Below, one piece after another: positions 16,964 through 25,552 of a DNA stretch of 64,000 bases. The stretch spans positions 17,528 to 81,527 of the forward strand of contig CAZEOD010000003.1 of assembly GCA_964513675.1 (NCBI GenBank). The letters run 5' to 3'. The stretch is from CALFVT01 sp964513675. Lineage in GTDB: Bacteria > Pseudomonadota > Alphaproteobacteria > Caulobacterales > Maricaulaceae. The translations under genes and the position numbers were made by a program. The stretch's first letter is position 1; the number at the start of each line of letters is the position of its first letter. The notes under the pieces are model-generated. The model searched no databases and was not told where the DNA came from. It saw nothing but the letters and a program-made list of their open reading frames with translations.

Positions 16964-17857
16964 TTATTCTGGGCGCGCCCCATATTTACCTTGCGTGCGG
17001 CTTTCACATGTCGCTTTAAGCTCCACTTGAGAGCGTTTGGCCACGCTATCAAGGCGATAGCTTTCATTTAGGATATCGTTTTCATAGACGCAGCGGTCAT
17101 AATATTGCGTCCGCGTCGGGTTGGGTGTCGACGCGCGAAACTCGGCGATCATGGCCCGTATTTTTACGCCCAAAGCTTTGGCTTGGCGTGTTTCATAGTC
17201 CAAATCTTCATCGGCCATGATGCCCGCAATCCGCTCATCCGCCGTCAATTCCGCCTCGCCCTTTTTTACATAGGGTGAACATTGCGCATTATAAACAAGG
17301 CCGGTTGAGCCTGCCGGCATTTTATAATAATCAGGCGCAGTGCTCGTGCTAGCATGAGCCGCGCAAAGCTCCAATAGCGGAGCAATCCTCGCAAGCGCAA
17401 TCTCTTTATCTGCGCCTAAAAGCTCATCGCCGTCTACGTTATAAATCACAACGTCACGCGGCCCATTTTCGGTGAGTTTAAGCCGCACCACATTAGAGTT
17501 CAAACCCTTCCAGTCCCGAATGGCGCTAGTAGGTAAACTGCCATCAACCACAGCCGCCCGCAGCCGATTAATCTCAGTTTCAATATCTGGATCCATAATC
17601 GCCGGCATTAGCCGCAGCGCCGCAATATCGCCCGCCGCCGTTTTCCTGGAGCGGGCTTCATCTGCCGCCGCCGTTACGCTCGAAATTATCGGCGTTGTTA
17701 ACCCCAAGCCGCCCAAGATAAGGGCAAAGCTTCCGAGCCGTGTGAGTCTATTTGTTTTTCGCATGGTCAACCTCCGTATGCGTGTTTTCACTGGATGACC
17801 TATCCCCAAAGTGAGGCCCAAAGTCAGCGGGTCGGACATATTTAAATCAGCTGTCAT
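16964..17857 (-). pseudogene. C-terminal part of the split M56/BlaR-like protein
   Basis: This 297-residue frame continues in the same reading frame as the M56 peptidase gene, separated only by a TAG and four codons. Its first residues (LTLGLTLGIGHPVKTRIRRL) resemble the segment that follows the peptidase domain in many BlaR1-type proteins. A membrane helix (about 40-62) and a periplasmic domain of about 230 residues come next. The periplasmic part is not a recognised penicillin-binding domain. It may be translated separately from the ATG at 17857, in which case it would be a two-gene version of BlaR; or the amber codon may have inactivated the gene. There is no clear ribosome binding site at the ATG. 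Confidence 0.55.
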
Positions 17858-17869
17858 TGTTCTATTTCT

Positions 17870-18778
17870 CTATTCTTTATCTATCAGGCCGAGGCTCAGC
17901 GCTTGGCCTTTACCCGTTAGATTCGCCGCATGTTCGGCCTTGATTAAGGTCTTGGCATAATGAAACGGCGTATCGGCCCCCGCCCCGTGGTGATTAAGCT
18001 TGGCGAGCAAAAAGGCATCACATGCGGCTTCTTGATCGACCCGAAACCGCTTGGCCGCAAAGTGAACGAGCGGATTATACCAATGAACAGCGCGGAAAAA
18101 TAGCAAGGCCAGCGCCGCCCATAGATCAAAGCGCTTGATATGCGCCATCTCATGACAAAGCGCATAAAGCTGCTCGTCTACGGTGTAGTGATCGGCGAAA
18201 TTTTGCGGCAAAATAATGAGCGGGCGAAAACTTCCACTGACCATGGGGCCAATCACGGCGGGGGCTATCTTAATCACAGGCAAGCGCCGCAGGCCGATAA
18301 TATGGGCCGCACGCTGCGCAATCCGTAATAGATCATCCCGCGCAGGCTCGCCGACATGATTTAACAGCCGCCAATAGCGAAAATGGCGGGTGAGCTGCCA
18401 AATAAACCAAATCCCGCCAATGAATATCCAAAGGCCCACCATAATAAAGGCAAGGGTTGAGACATCGAACCCACTCTGCGCGGTGAACGGCCCTGTCGGC
18501 GGCGCAATCCCAGCGGCCGGGGCGGGGGGCTCTAAGGGAGCAGCTCCGCTGAACTCGGCGCCCCAGCGCGCAGGCCAAGATAAAACATTTATATCCTGTT
18601 TAATCGGCAAAGATATATCGGGCATGAACAGGCGCAAAAACGGCAAGGCCCACAACAGGTAAACCGCCTCTGCGCCCCAAAACCTCGCAAGAGGACGCCG
18701 TAACAATAAGGCCAGTCCGATCAGCCCTGTTGTGACGACGCCCAATTTTAGACCCCAATTTAACAGGTCTAAAATCAT
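17870..18778 (-). CDS. M56-family (BlaR1-like) membrane metallopeptidase, N-terminal part
   Basis: This 302-residue protein carries several membrane helices and the zinc-peptidase motif HEMAH (209-213), followed by the downstream Glu in DQEAACDAF. In BlaR/MecR systems such a protein cleaves or triggers cleavage of the BlaI repressor when a signal is sensed outside. It overlaps the blaI-like gene by four bases, the classic pairing. The reading frame ends at a TAG (17870-17872), but coding similarity continues in frame behind it, so this product lacks the last membrane helix and sensor domain of a full-length BlaR-like protein. Confidence 0.85.
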   Translation of the reverse strand: MILDLLNWGLKLGVVTTGLIGLALLLRRPLARFWGAEAVYLLWALPFLRLFMPDISLPIKQDINVLSWPARWGAEFSGAAPLEPPAPAAGIAPPTGPFTAQSGFDVSTLAFIMVGLWIFIGGIWFIWQLTRHFRYWRLLNHVGEPARDDLLRIAQRAAHIIGLRRLPVIKIAPAVIGPMVSGSFRPLIILPQNFADHYTVDEQLYALCHEMAHIKRFDLWAALALLFFRAVHWYNPLVHFAAKRFRVDQEAACDAFLLAKLNHHGAGADTPFHYAKTLIKAEHAANLTGKGQALSLGLIDKE

Positions 18779-19152
18779 GTCCCGCCACCCGATTTTAATG
18801 TTTCCAGCAGAGCCGTAATCTCGTCAATATCGCTATCGGATAGGTCTTCGGATTTGGCTAAATGCAGCAATAGCGGCGCGGCGCGGCCTTTGAATAATTG
18901 CTGGGAGAGCGCCCCTAAAACCTTCCCGCCGTAATCTTCGCGCGGCAATCGCGGAAGATATAAATAGCGCCGCCCCTCGGGCTGGGTGGTTAAAATATCT
19001 TTTTCGACAAGGCGCGCCAAAAGCGTCTTCACCGTGCGGATATTCCACGCTGTCTCGGTCATGACTTTATCAGCAATTTCGCTGGCCCCCAAAGGGGCCT
19101 CTTCCCACAATATATCCATGATCTTCATTTCGGATTTAGAGATCGGTTTCAT
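18775..19152 (-). CDS. BlaI/MecI/CopY-family repressor
   Basis: This 125-residue winged-helix protein (ISKSEMKIMDILWEEAPLGASEIADKV, NIRTVKTLLARLVEKDIL) is a dimeric repressor of the BlaI family. It overlaps the M56 gene by four bases. Two identical palindromes (GACTACgttatGTAGTC) lie just upstream of its start, which is the arrangement expected for self-repression, with derepression through the M56 protein. No beta-lactamase gene is adjacent, so the wider regulon is unknown. Confidence 0.92.
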   Translation of the reverse strand: MKPISKSEMKIMDILWEEAPLGASEIADKVMTETAWNIRTVKTLLARLVEKDILTTQPEGRRYLYLPRLPREDYGGKVLGALSQQLFKGRAAPLLLHLAKSEDLSDSDIDEITALLETLKSGGGT

Positions 19153-19163
19153 GGTTTCGCCTT

Positions 19164-19182
19164 TGACTACGTTATGTAGTCA
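19164..19182. promoter_or_regulatory. BlaI-type operator 1
   Basis: TGACTACgttatGTAGTCA is a perfect palindrome with the TAC-N5-GTA core typical of BlaI/MecI sites. It lies 12 bases before the blaI-like start codon. Confidence 0.8.
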
Positions 19183-19190
19183 TATAAATA

Positions 19191-19207
19191 GACTACGTTA
19201 TGTAGTC
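19191..19207. promoter_or_regulatory. BlaI-type operator 2
   Basis: GACTACgttatGTAGTC repeats the first operator exactly, 26 bases apart centre to centre. The pair sits between the blaI-like gene and the divergent LOG-family gene at 19288, so it could control both. Confidence 0.8.
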
Positions 19208-19287
19208 AACAGCTTTTTACAAATATTATTGCCGTGTTATCACCGCTTGCCCTATAGGGCCGGGGAAGCCTTTAATGAAAGACCGCT

Positions 19288-20460
19288 ATGTATAAATCAG
19301 CCATGCTAGAAATTAATTCGCTTGATGCCTTTAAGGCGTGGATGGAAAACGGCGCGCGTCCGGCGGCGGCCCTGCAAGGGATTGATCTGCGGGACTGTTC
19401 GGAAGATTTAAAACGAACCGATTTTACGGGGTCGATCTTCCTGTCTTGTATTCTCTCCCCGCGCGGGGCGAAGGCAGTATTTCGTAGCGGCGGCTTAATT
19501 ATACCCGACAGCCCGAAATTCCGCTTCCCCGCCCACCGCAGCGAGCTTTACAGCGTTGAGGAGCTTTTTAACGGCTATGACCACAGCCATTTAGACGGCT
19601 ATAAATCAAGCTATGATTACGCCGTTTATATGGAATATATGCGCGACGGCGCGGTTATGAATGTGCCGCTGGATACTGACCTCTATCGCCACTTGCACGA
19701 TCATAGCATTACCAATGCGCTACATGATATATTACGCGGACGTAAAGTTGTTGCTATGATGGGCGGCCACGGCCTTGAACGGGCAAGCGGTGTCTATCGC
19801 AGCATCGCGCGATTATCCCGCGAGCTGACCCGCAAAGGGTTTTTAATGGCGAGCGGCGGCGGCCCCGGCGCAATGGAGGCCACCCATTTAGGCGCTTATT
19901 TCGCGGCGCGGCCCGAGAGCGATCTTGATACGGCTTTGGACATGTTAAGCCCGCGCCCTGATGGCGGGATGCCAGAGAAAGAATATAAAGATCCCGACTG
20001 GCTGCACCGCGCCATGAGTGTTCGCGAGCGCTTCCCGATTGGACCAAAGGATAAAGACGCCTGTATGAGCATCGGTATTCCGACATGGTTTTACGGCCAT
20101 GAGCCGCCTGCGCCCTTCGCCACCCATATTGCGAAATATTTTGCTAATTCCATTCGTGAAGATGGGCTGTTACTTATCGCTCATTACGGCGTGATATTTG
20201 CCCCCGGCAGCGCCGGAACGCGCCAAGAAATTTTTCAAGACGCGGCGCAAAATCATTACCGCAGCGCCGGCTTCCCCTCGCCCATGGTATTTTTTGGCAA
20301 AGATTATTGGACGGGCAAAAGCGATCACCGCTATTCTTTCCCCGTTTGGCAACTCGTTACGGAAACAGCCGGCGCGCATTACCGCCCGCTTATGCATTTA
20401 ACCGATGACGAAAGTGAAATCATCACCATCATTCAAGACTTTGCGCCCCCACAAAGCTAG
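19288..20460 (+). CDS. LOG-family nucleotide-binding protein
   Basis: This 390-residue protein has a Rossmann-like domain (about 145-340) with the hallmarks of the LOG/lysine-decarboxylase-like family: GGHGLERASGVYRSIARL, MASGGGPGAMEATHLGA and PGSAGTRQEIFQDAAQNHY, the last matching PGGxGTxxE with one Gly changed to Ser. Known members hydrolyse nucleotide 5'-monophosphates or act in nucleotide salvage. The N-terminal 140 residues are specific to this larger type. The function is not established. It is divergent from the BlaI operon and convergent with gcrA. Confidence 0.75.
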   Translation: MYKSAMLEINSLDAFKAWMENGARPAAALQGIDLRDCSEDLKRTDFTGSIFLSCILSPRGAKAVFRSGGLIIPDSPKFRFPAHRSELYSVEELFNGYDHSHLDGYKSSYDYAVYMEYMRDGAVMNVPLDTDLYRHLHDHSITNALHDILRGRKVVAMMGGHGLERASGVYRSIARLSRELTRKGFLMASGGGPGAMEATHLGAYFAARPESDLDTALDMLSPRPDGGMPEKEYKDPDWLHRAMSVRERFPIGPKDKDACMSIGIPTWFYGHEPPAPFATHIAKYFANSIREDGLLLIAHYGVIFAPGSAGTRQEIFQDAAQNHYRSAGFPSPMVFFGKDYWTGKSDHRYSFPVWQLVTETAGAHYRPLMHLTDDESEIITIIQDFAPPQS

Positions 20461-20485
20461 GGTGCAGTCTTGGGGTGCAATCTTG
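20460..20485. repeat. 13-bp imperfect tandem repeat
   Basis: GGGTGCAGTCTTG and GGGTGCAATCTTG lie head to tail directly behind the LOG-family stop codon, with one mismatch. It is another example of the short tandem duplications common in this window. Confidence 0.7.
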
Positions 20486-20502
20486 AGCGGATTTAAGGCG
20501 CA

Positions 20503-20530
20503 TAAAAAAAAGCGCCGCAAAGGGCGCTTT
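20503..20530 (-). terminator. Terminator of gcrA
   Basis: On the minus strand AAAGCGCC, a six-base loop and GGCGCTTT form an 8-bp stem, followed by a run of seven or more T residues. It is placed 26 bases beyond the gcrA stop. Confidence 0.85.
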
Positions 20531-20555
20531 ATCATATCGTGTTATCCGTCTGCGC

Positions 20556-21110
20556 CTAAGCGCGCGGGAGATATTTATTACGCGGGCGCATCGGCAAGGC
20601 TTTCGGCCCTTCACCACGGCGGCGGCTTGGCTGATAAGCGACTTGGCAATGGGCGGCGCAATAAGGCTCGCTCTCTTTGACCTTGCGGCCGCAAAAGCGA
20701 AAATCATCATCGCCCGGATCGCCAATCGGCCATTTGCACATATGATCGCGGATCGTTAAAATCGTGGCAAATTCACCGTTCGGTAAAGGCTTAGCTTCGA
20801 CCGGTGCGGGAAGCGGCGTATCAAGCGTGGCAGAGCGAATTTTCGGGATAGACGGTGTTTTTGGCTTCGCCCTGACCCTGGGTTTGGCAGTAGCGGCGGC
20901 CGCAGCCGTTGCTCTCGGGGCGGCGGGTTTCGCCGCGCGGCGCGTTGCAGGACGAGACGGCTTCGCGCGGCCTGATAATCCCAAGCGGTGAACCTTGCCA
21001 ATGACGGCATTACGGGTCACGCCGCCAAGCTGCTTGGCAATTTGACTGGCGCTGAGGCCGTCGGCCCATAACTTTGTTAAAATTTCTACGCGGTCTTCGG
21101 TCCAAGCCAT
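20556..21110 (-). CDS. gcrA: GcrA cell-cycle regulator
   Basis: GcrA is an alphaproteobacterial sigma70 cofactor that activates promoters carrying CcrM-methylated GANTC sites. The 184-residue product has the diagnostic N-terminal helix-turn-helix (MAWTEDRVEILTKLWADGLSASQIAKQLGGVTRNAVIGKVHRLGL), an Ala/Pro/Lys-rich linker and the C-terminal Cys/His region (MCKWPIGDPGDDDFRFCGRK...YCAAHCQVAYQP) that contacts RNA polymerase. The upstream region has two GANTC sites (21175-21179 and 21280-21284) that could be used for its own control. Confidence 0.97.
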   Translation of the reverse strand: MAWTEDRVEILTKLWADGLSASQIAKQLGGVTRNAVIGKVHRLGLSGRAKPSRPATRRAAKPAAPRATAAAAATAKPRVRAKPKTPSIPKIRSATLDTPLPAPVEAKPLPNGEFATILTIRDHMCKWPIGDPGDDDFRFCGRKVKESEPYCAAHCQVAYQPSRRRGEGPKALPMRPRNKYLPRA

Positions 21111-21429
21111 AATCTACTCTTTAATAAGAGCCGCCAGCGTCAAAACCTAGCCAGCAGCATAATTGCTTTCCGGTGAGTCCCCGAACTCACGCTTCGTGAT
21201 CCTTTTGTAAAGATAATGTTAAGAACCACAAGATGATGTTTCGATATATCCACAGTTTACTAGATATTGTGGCTTTTAAGACTCATATCACGCACCGCCC
21301 TGAGGCATATGCAGTCTTATCGCGGCAAAAAATCATGCGCGATTTTCCGCCTTTAGGATTGCCCCGCCGCGCGGGCTTATGATAGGGACTATTTTTGCGC
21401 GGCGCTCGCGCATATCAAGGATGCGCCTT

Positions 21430-22236
21430 ATGGCCAAGACATCACCAACGCCGCCGTCTATTCGTGAATTTGGACGGTTTAATGGCCTCGGCTTATGGAC
21501 GCTTTATACCAAAGAAGTGCGCCGCTTTATGCGCGTTGCGCCGCAAACCATTTTAGCGCCTATTGTCTCTAATTTGCTTTACATGACCGTATTTGTGCTG
21601 GCCTTTGCCGAGCAGCGCGGGGATGGTAGCCCCGAGTTTGTCGCCTTTCTGGCCCCCGGTCTGGTTATGCTCGGCATCTTGAATAATGCCTCCGCCAATA
21701 GCTCCTCTTCGATTATGACGGGAAAGCTTATGGGCGCGATTAATGATGTGCTCATGCCGCCGCTTTCTTATTTAGAACTCGCGCTTGGCTATATTGGCGG
21801 CTCGGTGACGCGGGGGCTGATGGTCGCTTTTTTCACCGCGATGGCCCTTTCTTTATTCGCGCCTATGACCCCTAAAGTGATCTGGCCGATTTTATATTTT
21901 AGCGTTTCTGCGGCGATGATGCTGGGTATGATTGGAATTTTATCCGGCATCTGGGCCGAGAAATTTGACCAATTAGCTGTTGTAAATCAATTTATTATCT
22001 TGCCGCTGTCTTTCCTGTCGGGAACATTTTATCATATTGATATTCTGCCCGAGCTGTTTCGCAATATCTCACTGGCCAATCCGCTATTTTACCTGATTGA
22101 CGGCTTTCGCTACGGCTTTATCGGAACGGCCGACGGGGATATTATGATCGGCGTGATTTACACGCTATTGCTGAATATGGTTCTATTTATCATTTGCTTG
22201 CGGGTGTTGAAATCCGGCTGGCGTCTTAAAGCTTAG
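21430..22236 (+). CDS. ABC-2 type permease subunit
   Basis: This 268-residue protein (from the ATG at 21430, preceded by AAGGA) has six predicted membrane helices and the ABC-2 permease pattern, including FLSGTFYHIDILPELFRNISLANPLFYLIDGFRYGF near the C-terminus. Such permeases work with a separate ATPase in export of polysaccharides, lipids or drugs. No ATPase gene is adjacent, so the partner must be elsewhere. It is 11 bases before argD and may be cotranscribed with it. The frame is open 17 codons further upstream. Confidence 0.85.
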   Translation: MAKTSPTPPSIREFGRFNGLGLWTLYTKEVRRFMRVAPQTILAPIVSNLLYMTVFVLAFAEQRGDGSPEFVAFLAPGLVMLGILNNASANSSSSIMTGKLMGAINDVLMPPLSYLELALGYIGGSVTRGLMVAFFTAMALSLFAPMTPKVIWPILYFSVSAAMMLGMIGILSGIWAEKFDQLAVVNQFIILPLSFLSGTFYHIDILPELFRNISLANPLFYLIDGFRYGFIGTADGDIMIGVIYTLLLNMVLFIICLRVLKSGWRLKA

Positions 22237-22247
22237 AGGAGGCTGAC

Positions 22248-23450
22248 ATGGCCACAGGAGATCATCTCTACGATTGTTACAAGCCGCCCGCACAAGAATT
22301 TGTGCGCGGCGAGGGGGCCTATCTTTATACGAAAGACGGCGATAAATATCTCGATTTTATTGCCGGCATTGCTGTGACATGTCTTGGGCATAACCATCCG
22401 GCCCTTGTCAAAGCGGTGAAAGATCAAGCCGATGAGCTGTGGCATTTATCAAATATGTTTCGCATTAAAGGCCAATATGAATTGGCTGATAAATATTGCG
22501 GCGCTCTGCCCTTTGCCGATAAAGTCTTTTTTACCAATTCCGGCGCAGAAGCCCTAGAATGTGCGATGAAAACCGCGCGGCGTTATCAGCATGACCGCGG
22601 CCATCCCGAACGCTATGATATCATCACCTTCCAAGGCGCTTTTCATGGCCGAACCTTTGCCACCATTACCGCCGGCGGCAACCCGAAATATGTCAAAGGC
22701 TTTGGCCCGAAAATGCCGGGCTTTATTAATCTGCCCTTTGGCGATCATACGGCGCTAGAGGCGGCGATTACGCCGCAAACAGCCGCCATACTCGTTGAAC
22801 CAGTTCAAGGCGAGGGCGGCTTACGTCCGCTTCCCGATGTTTGCCTGCGCGGCCTCAGAGAGCTTTGTGATGAAAAAGGCCTCGTGCTGATATATGACGA
22901 AGTGCAATGCGGCGCAGGCCGGACGGGTAAGCTTTTTGCCCATCAATGGGCCGACGGCGCAGAGCCAGATATCATGGCGGTCGCCAAAGGCGTTGGCGGC
23001 GGCTTCCCCTTTGGGGCCTGTATCGCCAGCCAAGAGACCGCGCAATATATGGTGCCGGGCACACATGGCTCGACATATGGCGGTAATCCCATGGCCATGG
23101 CCGCCGGTAATGCCGTATTTGACATTATATCGACCGATGCGTTTTTGGACAATGTCTTGAAAATGTCCAATATGCTGAAACAACAATTTGAAGGCCTGAA
23201 AGACCGTTATCCCGATGTCGTGGATGAAATTCGCGGCAAAGGCTTATTAATCGGTATGAAGCTGAAAAAAGATGTTCTGCCCATCCGCGCCGCTATGCTA
23301 GAAAAAGGCCTTCTAGCGGGGAGCGCGGGCGATAATGTCCTGCGTATGGCTCCGCCGCTTATCATTGATGAAAGCCATATCCATGAAGCCGTGAACATCC
23401 TCGAAGATTGTTTCAAAGCCGCGCAAACCGCGCCGGATATCGGCGCTTAA
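22248..23450 (+). CDS. argD: Acetylornithine aminotransferase
   Basis: This 400-residue class III PLP aminotransferase converts N-acetylglutamate semialdehyde to N-acetylornithine in arginine synthesis; members can also act in lysine synthesis. Visible landmarks are FTNSGAEALECAMKTAR, TFQGAFHGRTFATITA, VEPVQGEGG, IYDEVQCGAGRTGK and the PLP lysine in MAVAKGVGGGFP. GAGGAGG (22236-22242) precedes the ATG. It is followed by argF, supporting the arginine role. Confidence 0.95.
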   Translation: MATGDHLYDCYKPPAQEFVRGEGAYLYTKDGDKYLDFIAGIAVTCLGHNHPALVKAVKDQADELWHLSNMFRIKGQYELADKYCGALPFADKVFFTNSGAEALECAMKTARRYQHDRGHPERYDIITFQGAFHGRTFATITAGGNPKYVKGFGPKMPGFINLPFGDHTALEAAITPQTAAILVEPVQGEGGLRPLPDVCLRGLRELCDEKGLVLIYDEVQCGAGRTGKLFAHQWADGAEPDIMAVAKGVGGGFPFGACIASQETAQYMVPGTHGSTYGGNPMAMAAGNAVFDIISTDAFLDNVLKMSNMLKQQFEGLKDRYPDVVDEIRGKGLLIGMKLKKDVLPIRAAMLEKGLLAGSAGDNVLRMAPPLIIDESHIHEAVNILEDCFKAAQTAPDIGA

Positions 23451-23473
23451 CTGGCCTTATAAAAAGACATAAT

Positions 23474-24397
23474 ATGCCCCGTCATTTCCTAAACCTTTTA
23501 GACATTCCCGCCAGCGAGCTTCGCGCTATTTTAGATGAAGCCCACCGCATGAAAACGGCGCGGCTCGGCCTATTGAAAGGGCGTGTTGATGCCGATGCGC
23601 CGTTTCAAGGCGAAACATTGGCGCTTATTTTTGAGAAATCCAGCACCCGCACGCGCTTTAGCTTTGACATGGGCATGCATCAACTCGGCGGGCGCTCGAT
23701 TACGGCCACAGCCAATGATATGCAAATCGGGCGAGGCGAAACAACCGAAGATACCGCCAAAGTTCTTTCGCGTTTTGTCGACGGCATTATGCTGCGCGCC
23801 AATCGCCATGACACATTGCTCGCCCTTGCGAAACATGCCGATATTCCCGTGATTAACGGGCTGACCGATTACAATCACCCTTGCCAAATCATGGCCGATC
23901 TTCAAACCCTTGAAGAAAAAGGCGGACAGCTCTCTGATATGTCCCTCACATGGGTAGGCGATGGGAATAATGTCGCCGTTAGCTTTATCAATGCCGCCGC
24001 GAAATTCGGATTTAAACTGCGGCTGTCATGCCCTGATGGCTATGAGGTGGCGGATAATATTCTGGCCACCGCCCGCGCACAAGGCGCGCAGATTGTAACG
24101 CTCGCGAATCCGCTAGAAGCGGCTGAGAATACGGATGTTGTCATCGCGGATACATTTGTATCTATGGGGGATGAAGACGCTGAGGCCCGGCTGAAAGAGC
24201 TGATGCCCTATCAAGTCACAGACGCGGTCATGGCCGCCGCCGCAAAAGACGCTATTTTCCTTCATTGCTTACCCGCCCACCGCGGCGAAGAAGTTGCCGA
24301 TAGCGTCATAGACGGCCCGCAATCTGCTGTATTTGACGAAGCCGAAAACCGCCTCCACGCCCAAAAAGCTGTCATCCGCTGGTGCTTTGACGTTTAA
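23474..24397 (+). CDS. argF: Ornithine carbamoyltransferase
   Basis: ArgF joins ornithine and carbamoyl phosphate to give citrulline. The 307-residue product starts at MPRHFLNLLDIP and contains the carbamoyl-phosphate motif STRTRFSF, the HPCQ-type motif NHPCQIMADLQTL, and the ornithine loop HCLPAHRGEEV. A longer reading frame overlaps argD but is not conserved. It is cotranscribed with argD. The hslO gene follows after a 1.2 kb stretch with small ORFs and structure. Confidence 0.96.
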   Translation: MPRHFLNLLDIPASELRAILDEAHRMKTARLGLLKGRVDADAPFQGETLALIFEKSSTRTRFSFDMGMHQLGGRSITATANDMQIGRGETTEDTAKVLSRFVDGIMLRANRHDTLLALAKHADIPVINGLTDYNHPCQIMADLQTLEEKGGQLSDMSLTWVGDGNNVAVSFINAAAKFGFKLRLSCPDGYEVADNILATARAQGAQIVTLANPLEAAENTDVVIADTFVSMGDEDAEARLKELMPYQVTDAVMAAAAKDAIFLHCLPAHRGEEVADSVIDGPQSAVFDEAENRLHAQKAVIRWCFDV

Positions 24398-24550
24398 CGC
24401 TTTGAGGGGCTGGGCGGGGGCCATCTTGCTGTTTTGCGGCTATCTTGTGATGAAGCTGGCGAAGCTATTTATGACCATAGACATTTTCATCATTATAGAC
24501 AGGCCGTTTCAAAACCGATAAAGCGGCTATGAACAGGGGCAGGGGCCATA

Positions 24551-24970
24551 ATGTCACATGTAAATTCAGGCTTACAAAAGGCCGGCTGCATATCCTTATG
24601 CGCCAAAGCCGAGCAAAATGAGATGGATGTCATCCATGATTTCATAAAAAATATGGGCGTGAAAAAAGCCCGTATTGTTAAAACAGAAATATTTGAAGCC
24701 CCGCCGCAAGCTGTTTTAACTTTAACGCCTGTTAACGCCCCTTCGCGTCATGCACCCAAATCCCGAACAGCGGCCCGCCTCGCTGTAAGCCCCTCTCATC
24801 ACCTAAGGCTCTGGGCCGAAAAACAACCGCATAATCAAGAGGGCCATGCGGCCAATCATCAGGCAGGTTTCAATTTTTTTTATAGTCTGGAAGCCATCAC
24901 GCCGCCGAAAAAATCTTTTAAAACCTATCTCCATAAAGGCTTTGAAAAAATCGCGGCCCTTTATTTATAA
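24551..24970 (+). CDS. Hypothetical protein
   Basis: This 139-residue ORF has a plausible ribosome binding site (AGGGGC) and begins at the ATG at 24551. It has a mixed N-terminal half (MDVIHDFIKNMGVKKARIVKTEIFE), then Pro-, His- and Ala-rich sequence of low complexity. No family is recognised. It may be genuine because of the argF-hslO context, but no conserved motif supports it. Confidence 0.35.
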   Translation: MSHVNSGLQKAGCISLCAKAEQNEMDVIHDFIKNMGVKKARIVKTEIFEAPPQAVLTLTPVNAPSRHAPKSRTAARLAVSPSHHLRLWAEKQPHNQEGHAANHQAGFNFFYSLEAITPPKKSFKTYLHKGFEKIAALYL

Positions 24971-25045
24971 CCGCGCAACCTATAAAACTATCAGATAAAT
25001 CCACGCCCGCGGCTTTCGCCCTAATCTTAATCTTGTTCCGCTCAT

Positions 25046-25165
25046 GGACAGGCAAGCGTACGTTGGCTGGCTGAGCGGGCCGGCATGTGTGTGATACGGG
25101 CCAGGGTCACGACTTGGCCGCGTCGCGCCGTACTTTAGTCAGATGGGATAGATCCATTCCTGTCC
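25046..25165 (+). ncRNA. Candidate structured RNA (unassigned)
   Basis: GGACAGG (25046-25052) pairs perfectly with CCTGTCC (25159-25165). Inside, AAG-bulge-GTACG (25054-25062) pairs with CGTACTTT (25129-25136). Within that, GCTGGC (25066-25071) pairs with GCCGGC (25079-25084), and GGCCA pairs with TTGGCC further on. The set of nested helices spans 120 bases with no ORF. It does not match the tmRNA, RNase P, SRP or common riboswitch landmarks I know. The strand is not determined. Confidence 0.35.
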
Positions 25166-25187
25166 TGAACTGCGAAAAATCATGTCG

Positions 25188-25253
25188 CCGTGCGGCGCTG
25201 GCCATACGAAACTAAAAACATATTGGTATCCAGTATGGATATGCGCCGCACGG
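25188..25253. other. Long hairpin-forming inverted repeat
   Basis: CCGTGCGGCGC (25188-25198) and GCGCCGCACGG (25243-25253) are perfect 11-bp arms. Inside, CCATAC (25202-25207) and GTATGG (25233-25238) are perfect 6-bp arms. The 66-base element is non-coding and lies between the candidate RNA and the small ORF at 25341. Confidence 0.75.
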
Positions 25254-25340
25254 ATTGTCCTTTCAGCGCGCTGCTTATGCGGCGCGGCCTATTCGCCTGC
25301 GCGCGGCTGCCGCCCCGCCCCGCCCCTAAAGGATTTTATT

Positions 25341-25526
25341 ATGGCTCGACCCGCAAGACATCAAAACGGCGCTTATACACGCTATGAAGATTTACCCCCG
25401 CCTAGCCCCGAAGATAAAGAGCTTTTTATCGCGCGGCTGCTGAAAACCTATACCCAGATTAATGAGCGCAGCGCCGCCCAGCGTCGCGCTAAGCTGCTAA
25501 GCTGGGCCGATTGGGCCCCGAAATAA
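25341..25526 (+). CDS. Small hypothetical protein
   Basis: This 61-residue ORF starts at an ATG preceded by AAAGGA (25328-25333). The product is hydrophilic with a helix-forming centre (SPEDKELFIARLLKTYTQINERSAAQRRAKLLSWADW). The reading frame runs further upstream through the hairpin element, but this start has the ribosome binding site. No family is recognised. Confidence 0.45.
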   Translation: MARPARHQNGAYTRYEDLPPPSPEDKELFIARLLKTYTQINERSAAQRRAKLLSWADWAPK

Positions 25527-25552
25527 ACCCGCGCGGGCGGCTTAAGGCCAGC

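Noticed and set aside
24333..24521. Plus-strand ORF of 62 codons behind argF
   Set aside because: It overlaps the argF end in another frame, has no ribosome binding site and no recognisable motif.
25046..25165. Candidate RNA considered as tmRNA, RNase P RNA, SRP RNA or 6S RNA
   Set aside because: The conserved landmarks of tmRNA, RNase P and SRP RNA (tag frame, ACAGAA and GGAAGAAAC-type motifs, GGAAG tetraloop region) are absent, and the branched shape does not fit the rod-like 6S RNA.
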